NCBI GenBank assembly: GCA_903837025.1
Contig: CAILTC010000114.1
Coordinates: 1-16,942 of the forward strand
Source: an uncultured Bacteroidota bacterium
Lineage (GTDB): Bacteria > Bacteroidota > Bacteroidia > Flavobacteriales > Flavobacteriaceae
Direction: 5' to 3'
DNA length: 16,942 nucleotides
Part shown: one piece after another, positions 16,302 to 16,942 of the stretch
How positions within the stretch are numbered: the first letter of the stretch is position 1
Layout of the letters: every line of letters starts with the position of its first letter
Made by a program: the position numbers and the translations under genes
The notes under the pieces: model-generated
Databases searched by the model: none
What the model was told of the DNA's origin: nothing
Seen by the model: the letters and a program-made list of their open reading frames with translations, nothing else

Positions 16302-16353
16302 ACAAAGCTCCTGTAGTATTAAACTATAAATATAAAAGGCTTGTCATCACGAC
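16295..16353 (+). promoter_or_regulatory. Proposed trp antiterminator
   Basis: GTCGTGA (16295-16301, ending on the leader stop codon) is complementary to TCACGAC (16347-16353), which is the loop and start of the 3' arm of the terminator hairpin. Past a small internal loop, CAAAGC (16303-16308) can also pair with GCTTG (16339-16343) with one bulged A, taking up the terminator 5' arm. The two structures are therefore mutually exclusive. Confidence 0.7.
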
Positions 16354-16365
16354 AAGCCTTTTTTT
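16334..16365 (+). terminator. trp attenuator (intrinsic terminator upstream of trpE)
   Basis: A perfect 12-bp stem pairs AAAAGGCTTGTC (16334-16345) with GACAAGCCTTTT (16351-16362) around the loop ATCAC. The T-run covers 16359-16365. It lies 33 bases after the leader stop and 43 bases before the trpE ATG, so it would end transcripts before the structural genes. Confidence 0.92.
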
Positions 16366-16408
16366 ATGTACAGATGCAATTTATTGTGTCTCAATCAAAT
16401 AAAAAAAA

Positions 16409-16942
16409 ATGAAAACATTTACTTTAAAAACAAACTACAAACAAATTCTTGCCGATACCATCACGCCTGTAAGTGTGTATTTCAAAATTCGGGATAAATT
16501 TCCGAATAGCTTATTGCTTGAAAGTAGTGATTATCACGGCAACGACAATAGTTTTTCGTACATCTGTTGCAATCCGATTGCTTCTATAAAAATCGAAAAT
16601 GAAACTATTTTCAAAACCTTTCCTGACGGAAGTTCGGAAACAATTGCTATTGAAAAAAACACCGATATTCCGCAAGTAATTCAAGGATTTTCAGGACAAT
16701 TCAAATCGGAGAAAAACGATTTCAAATTCATCAATAACGGCTTGTTTGGTTACATTTCGTATGATGCCGTTCGCTATTTCGAAAAAGTGACTATCGCCAA
16801 AAAAGAAAATAGCAATACCATTCCCGATGTTTATTATGCGGTGTACCAAAATATAATTGCCATCAACCATTTCAAAAACGAAGCTTATATTTTCTGTCAT
16901 AGTTTGGATGGAAAAAATAACATTTCTGAAATAGAACAATTG
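16409..16942 (+). CDS. trpE: Anthranilate synthase component I, N-terminal part (cut by window end)
   Basis: There are 178 codons, open to the window end; the full protein is usually about 460-520 residues. The N-terminal domain matches TrpE: TPVSVYFKI (19-27), then LLLESSD (35-41) containing the LLES motif that forms the tryptophan feedback site in known enzymes, then the FSYICCNPIASI strand. NNGLFGYISYDAVRYFE is the usual GY.(S/A)YD.VR segment. PabB, its paralogue, is less likely because of the LLES motif and the Trp-rich leader just upstream. TrpE with TrpG converts chorismate and glutamine to anthranilate, the first step of tryptophan synthesis. The start at 16409 follows a run of nine A. 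The rest of the trp genes presumably lie beyond the window. Confidence 0.92.
   Translation, partial: MKTFTLKTNYKQILADTITPVSVYFKIRDKFPNSLLLESSDYHGNDNSFSYICCNPIASIKIENETIFKTFPDGSSETIAIEKNTDIPQVIQGFSGQFKSEKNDFKFINNGLFGYISYDAVRYFEKVTIAKKENSNTIPDVYYAVYQNIIAINHFKNEAYIFCHSLDGKNNISEIEQL

Noticed and set aside
16691..16939. 82-codon minus-strand frame at the right end
   Set aside because: It is antisense to trpE, whose frame has clear family motifs.

Overview
The window looks like a chromosomal segment of a Flavobacterium-like member of the Bacteroidetes. The evidence is low G+C, A-rich stretches rather than Shine-Dalgarno sequences ahead of start codons, promoter matches to the Bacteroidetes consensus (TTTG, about 19-22 bases, TAnnTTTG), and a type IX secretion adhesin carrying a gliding-motility type C-terminal domain next to a PorP/SprF-like partner. 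No tRNA, rRNA, insertion sequence, CRISPR array or prophage gene is visible.

Layout. Positions 1-308 are non-coding. A GH13 amylosucrase-like enzyme (309-2231, +) is followed after 38 bases by a small Dabb-family protein (2270-2575, +). A perfect 15-bp hairpin (2647-2683) lies between this pair and a convergent, secreted monohaem cytochrome c (2701-3120, -). Next on the minus strand is a two-gene surface module: a 2457-residue adhesin (11665 down to 4292) and, 8 bases further on, its PorP/SprF-like partner (4283 down to 3288). The adhesin has a signal peptide, Ig-like and PKD domains, 18 SprB-type repeats, a last PKD domain and a type B secretion domain. A 440-base gap then precedes a GapN-like aldehyde dehydrogenase (12106-13686, -) and a single-domain rhodanese (13744-14064, -), each with its own terminator hairpin.

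Divergent from the rhodanese runs a likely operon: a MarR regulator (14383-14838), an NfsB-like nitroreductase (14857-15489) and a secreted YceI-family protein (15531-16100). The last is interrupted by an in-frame TGA at codon 118. The MarR promoter is overlaid by TTGTA/TACAA-type inverted repeats that look like operators. The right end holds the start of a tryptophan operon: promoter, an 18-residue leader peptide with three consecutive Trp codons, an attenuator terminator with a visible competing antiterminator, and the 5' part of trpE, cut by the window end.

The strongest points for a second look are the trp attenuation leader (with an unusually short 5' leader), a three-fold 936-bp higher-order repeat inside the adhesin, the palindromes over the MarR promoter, the nonsense codon in yceI, and a displaced catalytic Glu in the aldehyde dehydrogenase. 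I see no clear new multi-gene system; most of the content is recognisable flavobacterial biology.
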